Assembly (NCBI GenBank): GCA_036435485.1
Contig: CM071598.1
Coordinates: 110,213,148 to 110,277,147 of the forward strand
From: Saposhnikovia divaricata
Lineage: Eukaryota; Streptophyta; Magnoliopsida; Apiales; Apiaceae
Direction of reading: 5' to 3'
Length of the DNA: 64,000 bases
The stretch's first letter is position 1. Every line of letters begins with the position of its first letter. The notes under the pieces were generated by a model. That model was not told the origin of the DNA, did not search any database, and saw only the letters and a program-made list of their open reading frames with translations. Of the stretch, positions 44,101 through 55,011 are shown piece after piece. The translations under genes were made by a program, and so were the position numbers.

Positions 44101-44756
44101 AAATAATTACTCGGCATAACGCTCTGGCTGCACAATTACAACATTTGGTTTTTTTTTTTTGATCTCATATTGGTGCAACGGTTCACAATTGTACCTCCTG
44201 TTCACCTTAGAGTAATCACTTTTGAAAGGAATGGTTTCAAAATAACAAGGTCCAATAGATAATTTCAATAAGAATTCCACATTGGATGTTCCAAGAATGT
44301 TGATGGTTCCAAATACTAGGAGTCTCGATTTTTGGAGATGTAAGGATGGACAGAAAGAATACAACAAGGTTTATTCCTTCATGTCCTGATAATTTTGTAA
44401 TGTGATATCATAGAGAGTGTTGCACGAGGGCAATGATTGTTGGATACAAAAGTCATAAAGACGATATTCATACCATTCTTACATCTGGTGAATACTTTTC
44501 CTCAAAAATATAGGATCTAAAAGTCCGATTGATAAAGGTCAATCGATCGAAAGCAATTCTACTCTATGACAATAAAAATGAAGCAGTTTATCATTCAAGT
44601 AATCTATGGTTTTAAATGAATCTTCATTATATGAATGAAATAACAGAATATTCAAGTGACATAAAGTCTGATACGAAGATGGGTAGAATTCAAGTTGAGT
44701 GGGCGACCTCACTAGGTCTCAATCAAGTTATTCGTCAAAACTTTCATCATCATACT
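44101..44756. other. Unassigned debris left of the tandem LTR array
   Basis: A run of T at 44150-44160 and an 86-codon minus-strand ORF (44367-44107) occur here, but I see no domain. It probably continues the decayed gypsy element. 44752-44756 (ATACT) is the expected left target duplication of the array element; its partner is outside the window. Confidence 0.4.
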
Positions 44757-47736
44757 TGTAATAACCCTAACTTTTGCAATGCTACAGTACCTAAATGAAT
44801 AGTGATTTTGAGGATTTATGGGAATGGTATGTGGGTACTCTATAAGTGAAACAGAAAATGAGTAAACAGAAACCATATTAGTGATGTACTATGAAAATAA
44901 GTGACTCGAAACGAGGACAGAATTCAGAGAATCCAAACTTTATTTTATTCCATAATTGACAGAGAAGTCAGGAATATAATAATTGGATTATAAATTAAGG
45001 ATATTAAATATTAGAAGTCCAAGGGAGGATATATTATGAGAAGGAAAGAGGACCGAGGATATAATCCTAGAGCAAAGAGAATGCAAACGAGTTCGAGAAC
45101 GCTTGAGAAATCAGGAGAGAAACCGGGAGAGCAAATTCTGAGATAAAGAGAATATACCAAGGATATTGGATTTAATATCTACTTGAGGATTAGAACCACC
45201 CTAACACACTAATATATGATGTGGGAAAGGATAATATATATGCAAGAGATTTACAGAGGAGAAACCACTGAAACGATCATAGAAATCTTTCGATGAATCA
45301 AATGATGAAAGAACTTTGCATTAAACCCAAACAAAAAGCCCTAGAGCATGGTAAAAGCCCAAATTTTGGCCCAACCTACACATGGAGCTGTATGGTAAGT
45401 GAATTAAAGTGTAAGGGAAGGAATCCACTTGGTGAAAATATTAGAACCAAAGTGGAAGAGGAGTAAACTTGCCAAAACCTTGATACTAAGTTGCATTTCA
45501 CCATGGCAAGGTGTCTAGATGGCCAACAATTGGCACCCTTTGATTGGTGGACTCCAAAACACAATTACAAAAGGTAGCTAGCTGATATATCAAGATAGAA
45601 ACAAGGGATATACATCATTTACACAAGAGAAAGCAAAACAAAACAATTTTCTTTCAAGAAGAAAACTTTCGGCCAGATTTCCAAGAGGTCAGTAAAACGA
45701 GCATAACTTCTTCGTTTCTCAGCCAAATTTTGCGTTCTATAGCTTTTTAGAAAGCCCATGAGATAAGCTACAAGTCGTATTTCACAAGATGTTTCCAGAA
45801 AAGCAAGGTAAGGGGGTCGTTTTTCATGTTCTTTAAGCTGATGAATGGTAACTCCGAATTGTTAACTTTGTTTTCATGGTTCCTTTAGTTGATTCAAGCT
45901 ATATTGAGATTGTTTAAGGAGTACCCAAGGTTTATTAAGTGATGTTGAAGCTACAAGGAAGGTATATTACTTGAGACCCTAACTTGAATTATGAGTTTAT
46001 GGTTGATTATGCTTAGTTTAGAAGTTAAGTGATATAAACCATGAAATCTTGATTATGTAGTTGTGGATATGTGTTTTGATTTAATATGAAAGGAGTATGT
46101 GCTTGTAACCATGGTTGGTAAGATGACCACATGGTGTAGGTGATGGTGTATAAGGTGGATGATGGATTTGGAGGAGTAATGTTTTGAAAAGTATGAAAAT
46201 ATAGCCGTTATAATGCCCGATTTTCGTTAGGACAAAAACTGCCCTGTTTTGGACAACCATGCCCGTACGGTAGCATTCTGCCTAGGGTACTAATTGACCA
46301 TGAGATGATAGAGCTTAGTTCATAGATCGTTTTGATATAAAGTACGTTAAAATCTGATGAACGGTTTAGGAGAAAAGTCAGTTTTAGTGAAAGACGTTCA
46401 GAAACCGAGAAAACGTAGTTGTACCAACTTTGAGGCTATAACTACCATACTTAGACATTTTTAAAAATTATAAAATTTTGGGATATTGTAGTGGAGTGGT
46501 CAAAGAGTCATTTCCAGTTGACCTTACATTAAAATTCGAAATTTAGATTTTCTGAGAATTTTTACAGTCGGGTATGGTTGTTAAGGGAAATGGTGAATAA
46601 GCACCGAAACCTTGATTAACCTAAAATGGTTAGGTTTTTGGAACACTAGGGTTATGAATAACAGGTGAAACATATATTAAAGTGTCAATGGTATTGTTAT
46701 GCAAGAGTGAGGTGAGTAAGAGATGTGGTATCCAAACGACGGTCCTTTTCGTGTTTATAGAAACTCCGGGAGAGCCACGAGCCATACCTTCAGGACATCG
46801 AGATCGAGGCAAGATCTTTTCTATCCCTACTTGGAAAACTATTTATCTTCAAAGAAACTTGATTTCATGGAATATATATGTGATGCTATTATTACTATAT
46901 TGTGAAGAAATTGTCTTCCTTGAGTATTGATATTGAAAAGAAAGGTATACGAAGATGTATATGAATATGAATATGGATATGAGTATGAGATGGATATGAA
47001 TATGGATATGAGTATGAGATGGATATGTATAGAGATGATTATGCATGAAGTGAACATGCCTTATGATTAAGAGAATATGAGAGAATGGTATCAGTTGTTA
47101 TCTAAAGTAAATAAAAGAATGGTATCAGTTGTTATCTAGGGTTATATGATTTATAATATTTTGCTAAAGATATTCTTTTTAAATATTGTGATTTAATAAG
47201 TATTATTTGATTATTATCTACTATTTTTAAAAGTAGATGGAACAACATATATATATGTGTATATAAGAGAGCAAGATTTCTTCTACTCTTACTTTAGAAA
47301 ACTATTTTATTTTTTTAAAGTAAAATGATTTCTTGGAATATATATGTTTTTCTACGATGCTATATTGCTAAGGATTTATTTCCTGATTTTGAGAATTAAA
47401 GAAAGATAGATACGAATATGGATAGAGCGAATATACTTTATGTTCTAAAGGAATATTTGACTTTAATAATTATAGAAAAGATGTATGAGTCATAAATAAA
47501 GTATTATGACATATGATTTAAAGGTGATGATAAATGTGAATGGAAATGTGAATGGAAATGATATATGTGAGTAGATAAATGATTTGACAAAAAGGGGGAT
47601 TGCAACAGACTTGCGTAAGTGGCTGTGTCAGGGCTGTGTGCGACACAGTCCAGCAATTATTATTTTATTACGGCACGAAGATGCCAAGGGAGGATGTTAG
47701 CAGGTGGCCTTCCTCCAGGGATGATCTTCATTCCTT

Positions 47737-47786
47737 CTACCGGTAGTAAAAAGAGAGCAGGTACGATTAGGCGACTGATCATCGTC
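47737..47786 (+). promoter_or_regulatory. Conserved LTR box, array copy 1
   Basis: CTACCGGTAG (47737-47746) and GCGACTGATCATCGTC (47771-47786). Copies lie at 54196 and 60654 in the next LTRs. Confidence 0.6.
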
Positions 47787-48090
47787 CTAACGTATCAGGC
47801 GACAACAGATATCCCCAATGTTTTTGAAAAGAAAGAGTTGACAATGGTTTTCAGATTCCTATACTGAAAACAGAATAATGATATGAGATGATGGAATTAT
47901 GGTTATAGATGAAGAGAAACTGATATTATATCATTTTAGATTTCCTTCTTATAATAGTAAGTGGATGATGTATTATTAAATAAGAGCTTTATTCTTCCTT
48001 AAGGATTATAATTGATTTCTGCCTATATATGCATATATATATATGTATACCTGTTCACATTTTAAATTCTAGTTTACAATATTATCTTGC

Positions 48091-48107
48091 TGAGCTATTA
48101 TAGCTCA
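48091..48107 (+). promoter_or_regulatory. Leader stem-loop, array copy 1
   Basis: TGAGCTA-TTA-TAGCTCA is a perfect 7-bp inverted repeat, 34 bases before the short ORF. It is the longest stem among the LTR families here. Copies lie at 54550-54566 and 61008-61024. Confidence 0.55.
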
Positions 48108-48141
48108 CTCTTGCCACTTATGTATATAGCAGCTAGGTCCC

Positions 48142-48273
48142 ATGCCGATTCTACGCACTACACCCCGCAAGAGGGTAAGGGAAAGGCGACCTTTTGAGCG
48201 AGTGCTGGCGACCATCCCCGAGGTAGTGACAAGCGAAAGGGGCTCAGTAGACTTATGTAAATTAAGTGTGTAA
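48142..48273 (+). CDS. Short basic leader ORF, array copy 1 (43 aa)
   Basis: The ATG follows AGCAGCTAGGTCCC. The peptide starts M-P-I-L-R-T-T-P-R-K-R-V-R-E-R-R-P, continues V-L-A-T-I-P-E-V-V and ends at TAA 48271. R5, T7, R9, K10 and V12 are shared with the ORFs of LTR A and LTR B, and L-A-x-I-x-E-V with B. It is 280 bases before the primer binding site. Near-identical copies are in the next two LTRs. Function is unknown. Confidence 0.5.
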   Translation: MPILRTTPRKRVRERRPFERVLATIPEVVTSERGSVDLCKLSV

Positions 48274-48553
48274 GTTTATAATAAACTTTTGGTGGTTGAA
48301 ATGCTTCCTGTAGAAGTATTATTCAACAATGTACTTAGTAAGATTCTGGGTTTGTAATAACTGTTTAACTCTAAACTTTTAATATTGTGGATCTTGTTCT
48401 ATGAGCATATGACTGGTGTGTGTGTGTATTAGTGTGGGGTCAATTGCATAAGTATTAAGTTTAAAAAAAATGGACTCAAGAGATATGGATATTGATCGGA
48501 AATTGGACCGTGATGACCTGGATCCTTGACCCCGGATCTAGGGGTGTCACAGA

Positions 48554-48565
48554 TGGTATCAGAGC
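48554..48565 (+). other. Primer binding site (initiator-Met tRNA), array copy 1
   Basis: TGGTATCAGAGC, two bases after the LTR end, is the standard plant complement of the 3' end of initiator methionine tRNA. It primes minus-strand DNA synthesis. The same site is at 55014-55025 and 61471-61482. Confidence 0.97.
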
Positions 48566-50868
48566 TTAGAGTCATATTGCTCAGGAACAAAAGTGATAAT
48601 AATATACACATATAGATATATATGTAATGATATAAGATATGAACTCACATCGAGTTCAAGGGGGGTTTATCGAACGAAGTGTTCATTCTAAGTAGTGATT
48701 ATAATTTTATAGATTATTACTAATAAAAGTTTATGTTTTAGTATAGGGAGAGGAGATTGGTGAACCAAATTTAAGGGTATTTAAAGTCTTCTTGTGTTTA
48801 AGGGAGTTTGAAGAAATATTGTAAGTGGATCGGTGAATAGACACTGATTGTTTGTGGAGATGAAAGGGTGAAACTGAGGTTGGTCGGTAAAGCCAAGATA
48901 TACAGGACCAAGACAGACTGAGAAATTCCGAGATTGACTTAAATGAAAAGGGTATTATGCCAAATGTGTTAAGTTTATATAGTACACGGGATCGATATGA
49001 GAAAGGGGATACTTGATGTATTGAGAAGTGTACGTTAGATAACCTCGTGAGTATACAGGGTATGTTAGATTATGCAATTATAAAGTATAGTTTGAAGGGT
49101 CCTTGATACCGGAGCATTGTCAGGATAAGACGATCAACATTACGTAAGTATATCGATTAGAAGGTTGTGTTCTATTATGGATAAAGGCAGAGAGTATCGA
49201 GCCAAGTCACGACTAGGTAAATGAAGATAATTGGGAATAGCTGACAATAGGTTAAGGCTACATGGTGAGTGCCAAATTTAAGAAATTTTGGATAATACGC
49301 AGTCTAAGATATAAATAGTCTTTGAGGAAAACCTTCCATTATTGGGATTTTCAATTGGGCAGAGGCTATTAACGGTAACTACTTTCAATTTTCCTTCACC
49401 GATGGGTAATTCCAGTTGTGATCTAGCACTTCTTATTTATTAAGTGCCTGTATCTTTTCAAAACTTTCTGGTACCCTTGAAATGTGTTTCAAAATTGTAT
49501 TTTATCTATCTTAGTCAAAATATTCTTCTAAGATTATTTTTGGAAGATGGTGTTTATCATCGTGATTTAAATTTCCCTCTATATTTCTTACTCCAACTAA
49601 GAGGAACAGCCCTATATGTATACACAAGGACGATCTGTCTGTGTGATAGAAAGTCGGAGGGGACGCCTTCACTTGTGTGACGTACGGGTTCTTCCATCAT
49701 ATTGATTTCCCAAATATTCTTTTATTTCGAATAAGAGCTATTTAAAACTCTTAATCTTATAAATTGTTAGGGGACCTTTACTGGTTTATGGGTTAGTTTC
49801 AATTCAAAGTTTCTCGGATTCTATCAATTGTTTCGAATATAGAAAATTTTTTTATGGATAGAATAATGAAAGTAAGGTTTAGAGTATACGTGATTATACG
49901 AGGAAACTTAAGATTCCAAGGGAAATTTCAATAAGAGATAATTAGAGCTAGAAGCGTTTCAATATAAGAGAGGAAGGAATTTCGTGAAAAGAGATAGGTA
50001 TATTTGATGATTAGTAAGAGAAAAGAATATAAGGAATTTTAAGGCATAATTGAGATTTATTATTGAAAGTAAGGTGTATTTTGAGGATAGAGTCAGAATA
50101 AGGATAAACAAAGGCAGTGGGGATAATTAATGAAGGATTTCGAGGTGCAATAACTATTAGTGGAGGAAGGACAATAATGTGAATAATACCCTAAGTAGCA
50201 GAGAGAGATTAAATCTGTTAAATATTCAAAGGATTAACCAAAAGGTGTGAATGAGTAAAACTTGAGATAAAGATTTTGATGAGAATAATAAAGGAAAAAT
50301 TACAGAGGTGGAATAGATAGTATATCATGAAGGAACTAAGGTGGATCAGCAAGATGTAAAGAGCGTATAGTGAACAATAGACATATGGGATAAGGTATAC
50401 GGAGGAAATTGCAGGTACGCTCTAATTTAACTTCTTAAGTATAAATGTTTTGTTAGGGATTGACTAAGTCAATGAATGGTGTAAATGGGCTGATAAAATA
50501 GATAAGAATAATCTATCTGTGAGAAAGTAAACTATGGTGATATAAGAAAGTGAGTTATTCTCGTGTCATCCAAATCAATATCTGTTAAGAGTCAGAGAAC
50601 TCTATAAAAAGGAGATTTGAGAATAATGGGGAAAGTGCAAGGAAAATTCTTAAAATGAAGGGAAAGTATCTGCTCCTATAAGTACGAACAGGATATATAT
50701 ATTATAATTGATATTTTCTTACATTTGTTTCAAGAAATATTATTATAGCTAATTTTCTGGAAAATTTTACAGAGATGATATATAAAAATGTTGGAGTATT
50801 AATATTTTATGTCTTGATAAAGATCAAGGTAGCTAAACAATAGTTGGAGATTAAACTTGAGGATATAG

Positions 50869-50952
50869 GATTATGACTATAAAATACACTACCATTCAGG
50901 GGAGGCCAATGTGGTGGCCGATACCCTTAGTCGAAAGAGGAAGGAGAAATGA
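50869..50952 (+). pseudogene. RNase H end fragment in array internal region 1
   Basis: The frame reads D-Y-D-Y-K-I-H-Y-H-S-G-E-A-N-V-V-A-D-T-L-S-R-K and then stops. It matches the last RNase H motif of gypsy B (Y-H-P-G-K-A-N-V-V-A-D-A-L-S-R-K). Integrase should follow for over a kilobase, but the polypurine tract comes after only 250 bases, so the 3' half of pol was deleted before the element was amplified. Confidence 0.9.
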
Positions 50953-51213
50953 GATAATATAGAATGACTGAATACAGGAAGGGATTTGCAAGAAAAAGAT
51001 AGTGAAAGTGCTGCTATTGATAAGCTAAACGGCATATGGATGAATGACAAACAAGTTTATATTGGTGTATTTTGCTCAGACAAGATAGAGATGTTATGAA
51101 AGAGCAAAAGGATGGAGGAAGTAATATGAGAATTAAAAGGTGTAATGTGAGAAAGGTATTCGTCAATATCTTCAACATGATTCCGGGACGGAATCCTTTT
51201 AAGGGGGGAAGAC

Positions 51214-54200
51214 TGTAATAACCCTAACTTTTGCAATGCTACAGTACCTAAATGAATAGTGATTTTGAGGATTTATGGGAATGGTATGTGGGTACTCTAT
51301 AAGTGAAACAGAAAATGAGTAAACAGAAACCATATTAGTGATGTACTATGAAAATAAGTGACTCGAAACGAGGACAGAATTCAGAGAATCCAAACTTTAT
51401 TTTATTCCATAATTGACAGAGAAGTCAGGAATATAATAATTGGATTATAAATTAAGGATATTAAATATTAGAAGTCCAAGGGAGGATATATTATGAGAAG
51501 GAAAGAGGACCGAGGATATAATCCTAGAGCAAAGAGAATGCAAACGAGTTCGAGAACGCTTGAGAAATCGGGAGAGAAACCGGGAGAGCAAATTCTGAGA
51601 TAAAGAGAATATACCAAGGATATTGGATTTAATATCTACTTGAGGATTAGAACCACCCTAACACACTAATATATGATGTGGGAAAGGATAATATATATGC
51701 AAGAGATTTACAGAGGAGAAACCACTGAAACGATCATAGAAATCTTTCGATGAATCAAATGATGAAAGAACTTTGCATTAAACCCAAACAAAAAGCCCTA
51801 GAGCATGGTAAAAGCCCAAATTTTGGCCCAACCTACACATGGAGCTGTATGGTAAGTGAATTAAAGTGTAAGGGAAGGAATCCACTTGGTGAAAATATTA
51901 GAACCAAAGTGGAAGAGGAGTAAACTTGCCAAAACCTTGATACTAAGTTGCATTTCACCATGGCAAGGTGTCTAGATGGCCAACAATTGGCACCCTTTGA
52001 TTGGTGGACTCCAAAACACAATTACAAAAGGTAGCTAGCTGATATATCAAGATAGAAACAAGGGATATACATCATTTACACAAGAGAAAGCAAAACAAAA
52101 CAATTTTCTTTCAAGAAGAAAACTTTCGGCCAGATTTCCAAGAGGTCAGTAAAACGAGCATAACTTCTTCGTTTCTCAGCCAAATTTTGCGTTCTATAGC
52201 TTTTTAGAAAGCCCATGAGATAAGCTACAAGTCGTATTTCACAAGATGTTTCCAGAAAAGCAAGGTAAGGGGGTCGTTTTTCATGTTCTTTAAGCTGATG
52301 AATGGTAACTCCGAATTGTTAACTTTGTTTTCATGGTTCCTTTAGTTGATTCAAGCTATATTGAGGTTGTTTAAGGAGTACCCAAGGTTTATTAAGTGAT
52401 GTTGAAGCTACAAGGAAGGTATATTACTTGAGACCCTAACTTGAATTATGAGTTTATGGTTGATTATGCTTAGTTTAGAAGTTAAGTGATATAAACCATG
52501 AAATCTTGATTATGTAGTTGTGGATATGTGTTTTGATTTAATATGAAAGGAGTATGTGCTTGTAACCATGGTTGGTAAGATGACCACATGGTGTAGGTGA
52601 TGGTGTATAAGGTGGATGATGGATTTGGAGGAGTAATGTTTTGAAAAGTATGAAAATATAGCCGTTATAATGCCCGATTTTCGTTAGGACAAAAACTGCC
52701 CTGTTTTGGACAACCATGCCCGTACGGTAGCATTCTGCCTAGGGTACTAATTGACCATGAGATGATAGAGCTTAGTTCATAGATCGTTTTGATATAAAGT
52801 ACGTTAAAATCTGATGAACGGTTTAGGAGAAAAGTCAGTTTTAGTGAAAGACGTTCAGAAACCGAGAAAACGTAGTTGTACCAACTTTGAGGCTATAACT
52901 ACCATACTTAGACATTTTTAAAAATTATAAAATTTTGGGATATTGTAGTGGAGTGGTCAAAGAGTCATTTCCAGTTGACCTTACATTAAAATTCGAAATT
53001 TAGATTTTCTGAGAATTTTTACAGTCGGGTATGGTTGTTAAGGGAAATGGTGAATAAGCACCGAAACCTTGATTAACCTAAAATGGTTAGGTTTTTGGAA
53101 CACTAGGGTTATGAATAACAGGTGAAACATATATTAAAGTGTCAATGGTATTGTTATGCAAGAGTGAGGTGAGTAAGAGATGTGGTATCCAAACGACGGT
53201 CCTTTTCGTGTTTATAGAAACTCCGGGAGAGCCACGAGCCATACCTTCAGGACATCGAGATCGAGGCAAGATCTTTTCTATCCCTACTTGGAAAACTATT
53301 TATCTTCAAAGAAACTTGATTTCATGGAATATATATGTGATGCTATTATTACTATATTGTGAAGAAATTGTCTTCCTTGAGTATTGATATTGAAAAGAAA
53401 GGTATACGAAGATGTATATGAATATGAATATGGATATGAGTATGAGATGGATATGAATATGGATATGAGTATGAGATGGATATGTATAGAGATGATTATG
53501 CATGAAGTGAACATGCCTTATGATTAAGAGAATATGAGAGAATGGTATCAGTTGTTATCTAAAGTAAATAAAAGAATGGTATCAGTTGTTATCTAGGGTT
53601 ATATGATTTATAATATTTTGCTAAAGATATTCGTTTTAAATATTGTGATTTAATAAGTATTATTTGATTATTATCTACTATTTTTAAAAGTAGATGGAAC
53701 AACATATATATAGATGTGTATATAAGAGAGCAAGATTTCTTCTACTCTTACTTTAGAAAACTATTTTATTTTTTTAAAGTAAAATGATTTCTTGGAATAT
53801 ATATGTTTTTCTACGATGCTATATTGCTAAGGATTTATTTCCTGATTTTGAGAATTAAAGAAAGATAGATACGAATATGGATAGAGCGAATATACTTTAT
53901 GTTCTAAAGGAATATTTGACTTTAATAATTATAGAAAAGATGTATGAGTCATAAATAAAGTATTATGACATATGATTTAAAGGTGATGATAAATGTGAAT
54001 GGAAATGTGAATGGAAATGATATATGTGAGTAGATAAATGATTTGACAAAAAGGGGGATTGCAACAGACTTGCGTAAGTGGCTGTGTCAGGGCTGTGTGC
54101 GACACAGTCCAGCAATTATTATTTTATTACGGCACGAAGATGCCAAGGGAGGATGTTAGCAGGTGGCCTTCCTCCAGGGATGATCTTCATTCCTTCTACC

Positions 54201-55011
54201 GGTAGTAAAAAGAGAGCAGGTACGATTAGGCGACTGATCATCGTCCTAACGTATCAGGCGACAGCAGATATCCCCAATGTTTTTGAAAAGAAAGAGTTGA
54301 CAATGGTTTTCAGATTCCTATACTGAAAACAGAATAATGATATGAGATGATGGAATTATGGTTATAGATGAAGAGAAACTGATATTATATCATTTTAGAT
54401 TTCCTTCTTATAATAGTAAGTGGATGATGTATTATTAAATAAGAGCTTTATTCTTCCTTAAGGATTATAATTGATTTCTGCCTATATATGCATATATATA
54501 TATGTATACCTGTTCACATTTTAAATTCTAGTTTACAATATTATCTTGCTGAGCTATTATAGCTCACTCTTGCCACTTATGTATATAGCAGCTAGGTCCC
54601 ATGCCGATTCTACGCACTACACCCCGCAAGAGGGTAAGGGAAAGGCGACCTTTTGAGCGAGTGCTGGCGACCATCCCCGAGGTAGTGACAAGCGAAAGGG
54701 GCTCAGTAGACTTATGTAAATTAAGTGTGTAAGTTTATAATAAACTTTTGGTGGTTGAAATGCTTCCTGTAGAAGTATTATTCAACAATGTACTTAGTAA
54801 GATTCTGGGTTTGTAATAACTGTTTAACTCTAAACTTTTAATATTGTGGATCTTGTTCTATGAGCATATGACTGGTGTGTGTGTGTATTAGTGTGGGGTC
54901 AATTGCATAAGTATTAAGTTTAAAAAAAAATGGACTCAAGAGATATGGATATTGATCGGAAATTGGACCGTGATGACCTGGATCCTTGACCCCGGATCTA
55001 GGGGTGTCACA
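51214..55011 (+). mobile_element. Array LTR 2 (3798 bp)
   Basis: This is almost identical to LTR 1; visible changes are few, such as GGGAGAG for AGGAGAG near 51570, a 2-base insertion in the TA run near 53710, and one extra A near 54928. It starts directly after the polypurine tract of internal region 1 and is followed by its own primer site, so one LTR serves two neighbouring units. Confidence 0.97.
54601..54732 (+). CDS. Short basic leader ORF, array copy 2 (43 aa)
   Basis: Identical in sequence to copy 1, with the same CAGCTAGG leader and hairpin at 54550-54566. The conserved box is at 54196-54245. Confidence 0.5.
   Translation: MPILRTTPRKRVRERRPFERVLATIPEVVTSERGSVDLCKLSV

Larger units (their letters stand above)
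44757..48551 (+). mobile_element. Array LTR 1 (3795 bp)
   Basis: It starts TGTAATAACCCTAAC and ends GGGGTGTCACA, and is followed by a primer binding site. The same LTR recurs at 51214 and 57674. The layout matches the other giant LTRs: U3 of more than 3.2 kb, conserved box at 47737-47786, TATA-like run 48024-48049, hairpin 48091-48107, short ORF 48142-48273. Small repeats lie in U3 at 46970-47030 (GATATGAATATG units) and 47084-47138 (ATGGTATCAGTTGTTATCT twice). Confidence 0.97.
48552..51213 (+). mobile_element. Array internal region 1 (2662 bp), non-coding
   Basis: There is a primer site at the left and a polypurine tract (AAGGGGGGAAGAC, 51201-51213) at the right, but no gag or pol frame between. 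The longest ORF is 78 codons (49444-49680) without similarity. Near the right end a 28-codon piece of gypsy RNase H survives. With intact LTRs, PBS and PPT this is a LARD-like non-autonomous element that would depend on an autonomous relative such as a B-type chromovirus. Confidence 0.9.

Noticed and set aside
44107..44367. 86-codon minus-strand ORF left of the array
   Set aside because: It includes a homopolymer-coded Lys run and shows no convincing domain; it lies in decayed gypsy sequence.
46630..47057. Several 60-82 codon ORFs repeated in each array LTR (also at 49444-49680 and copies)
   Set aside because: They recur only because the units are duplicates; composition follows ATG/GATATG repeats, and nothing similar is found in the other LTR families.
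47084..47138. TGGTATCAG twice inside the array LTR, like a primer binding site
   Set aside because: It is in U3, not after an LTR end, and lacks the following AGC; it is part of a short direct repeat.
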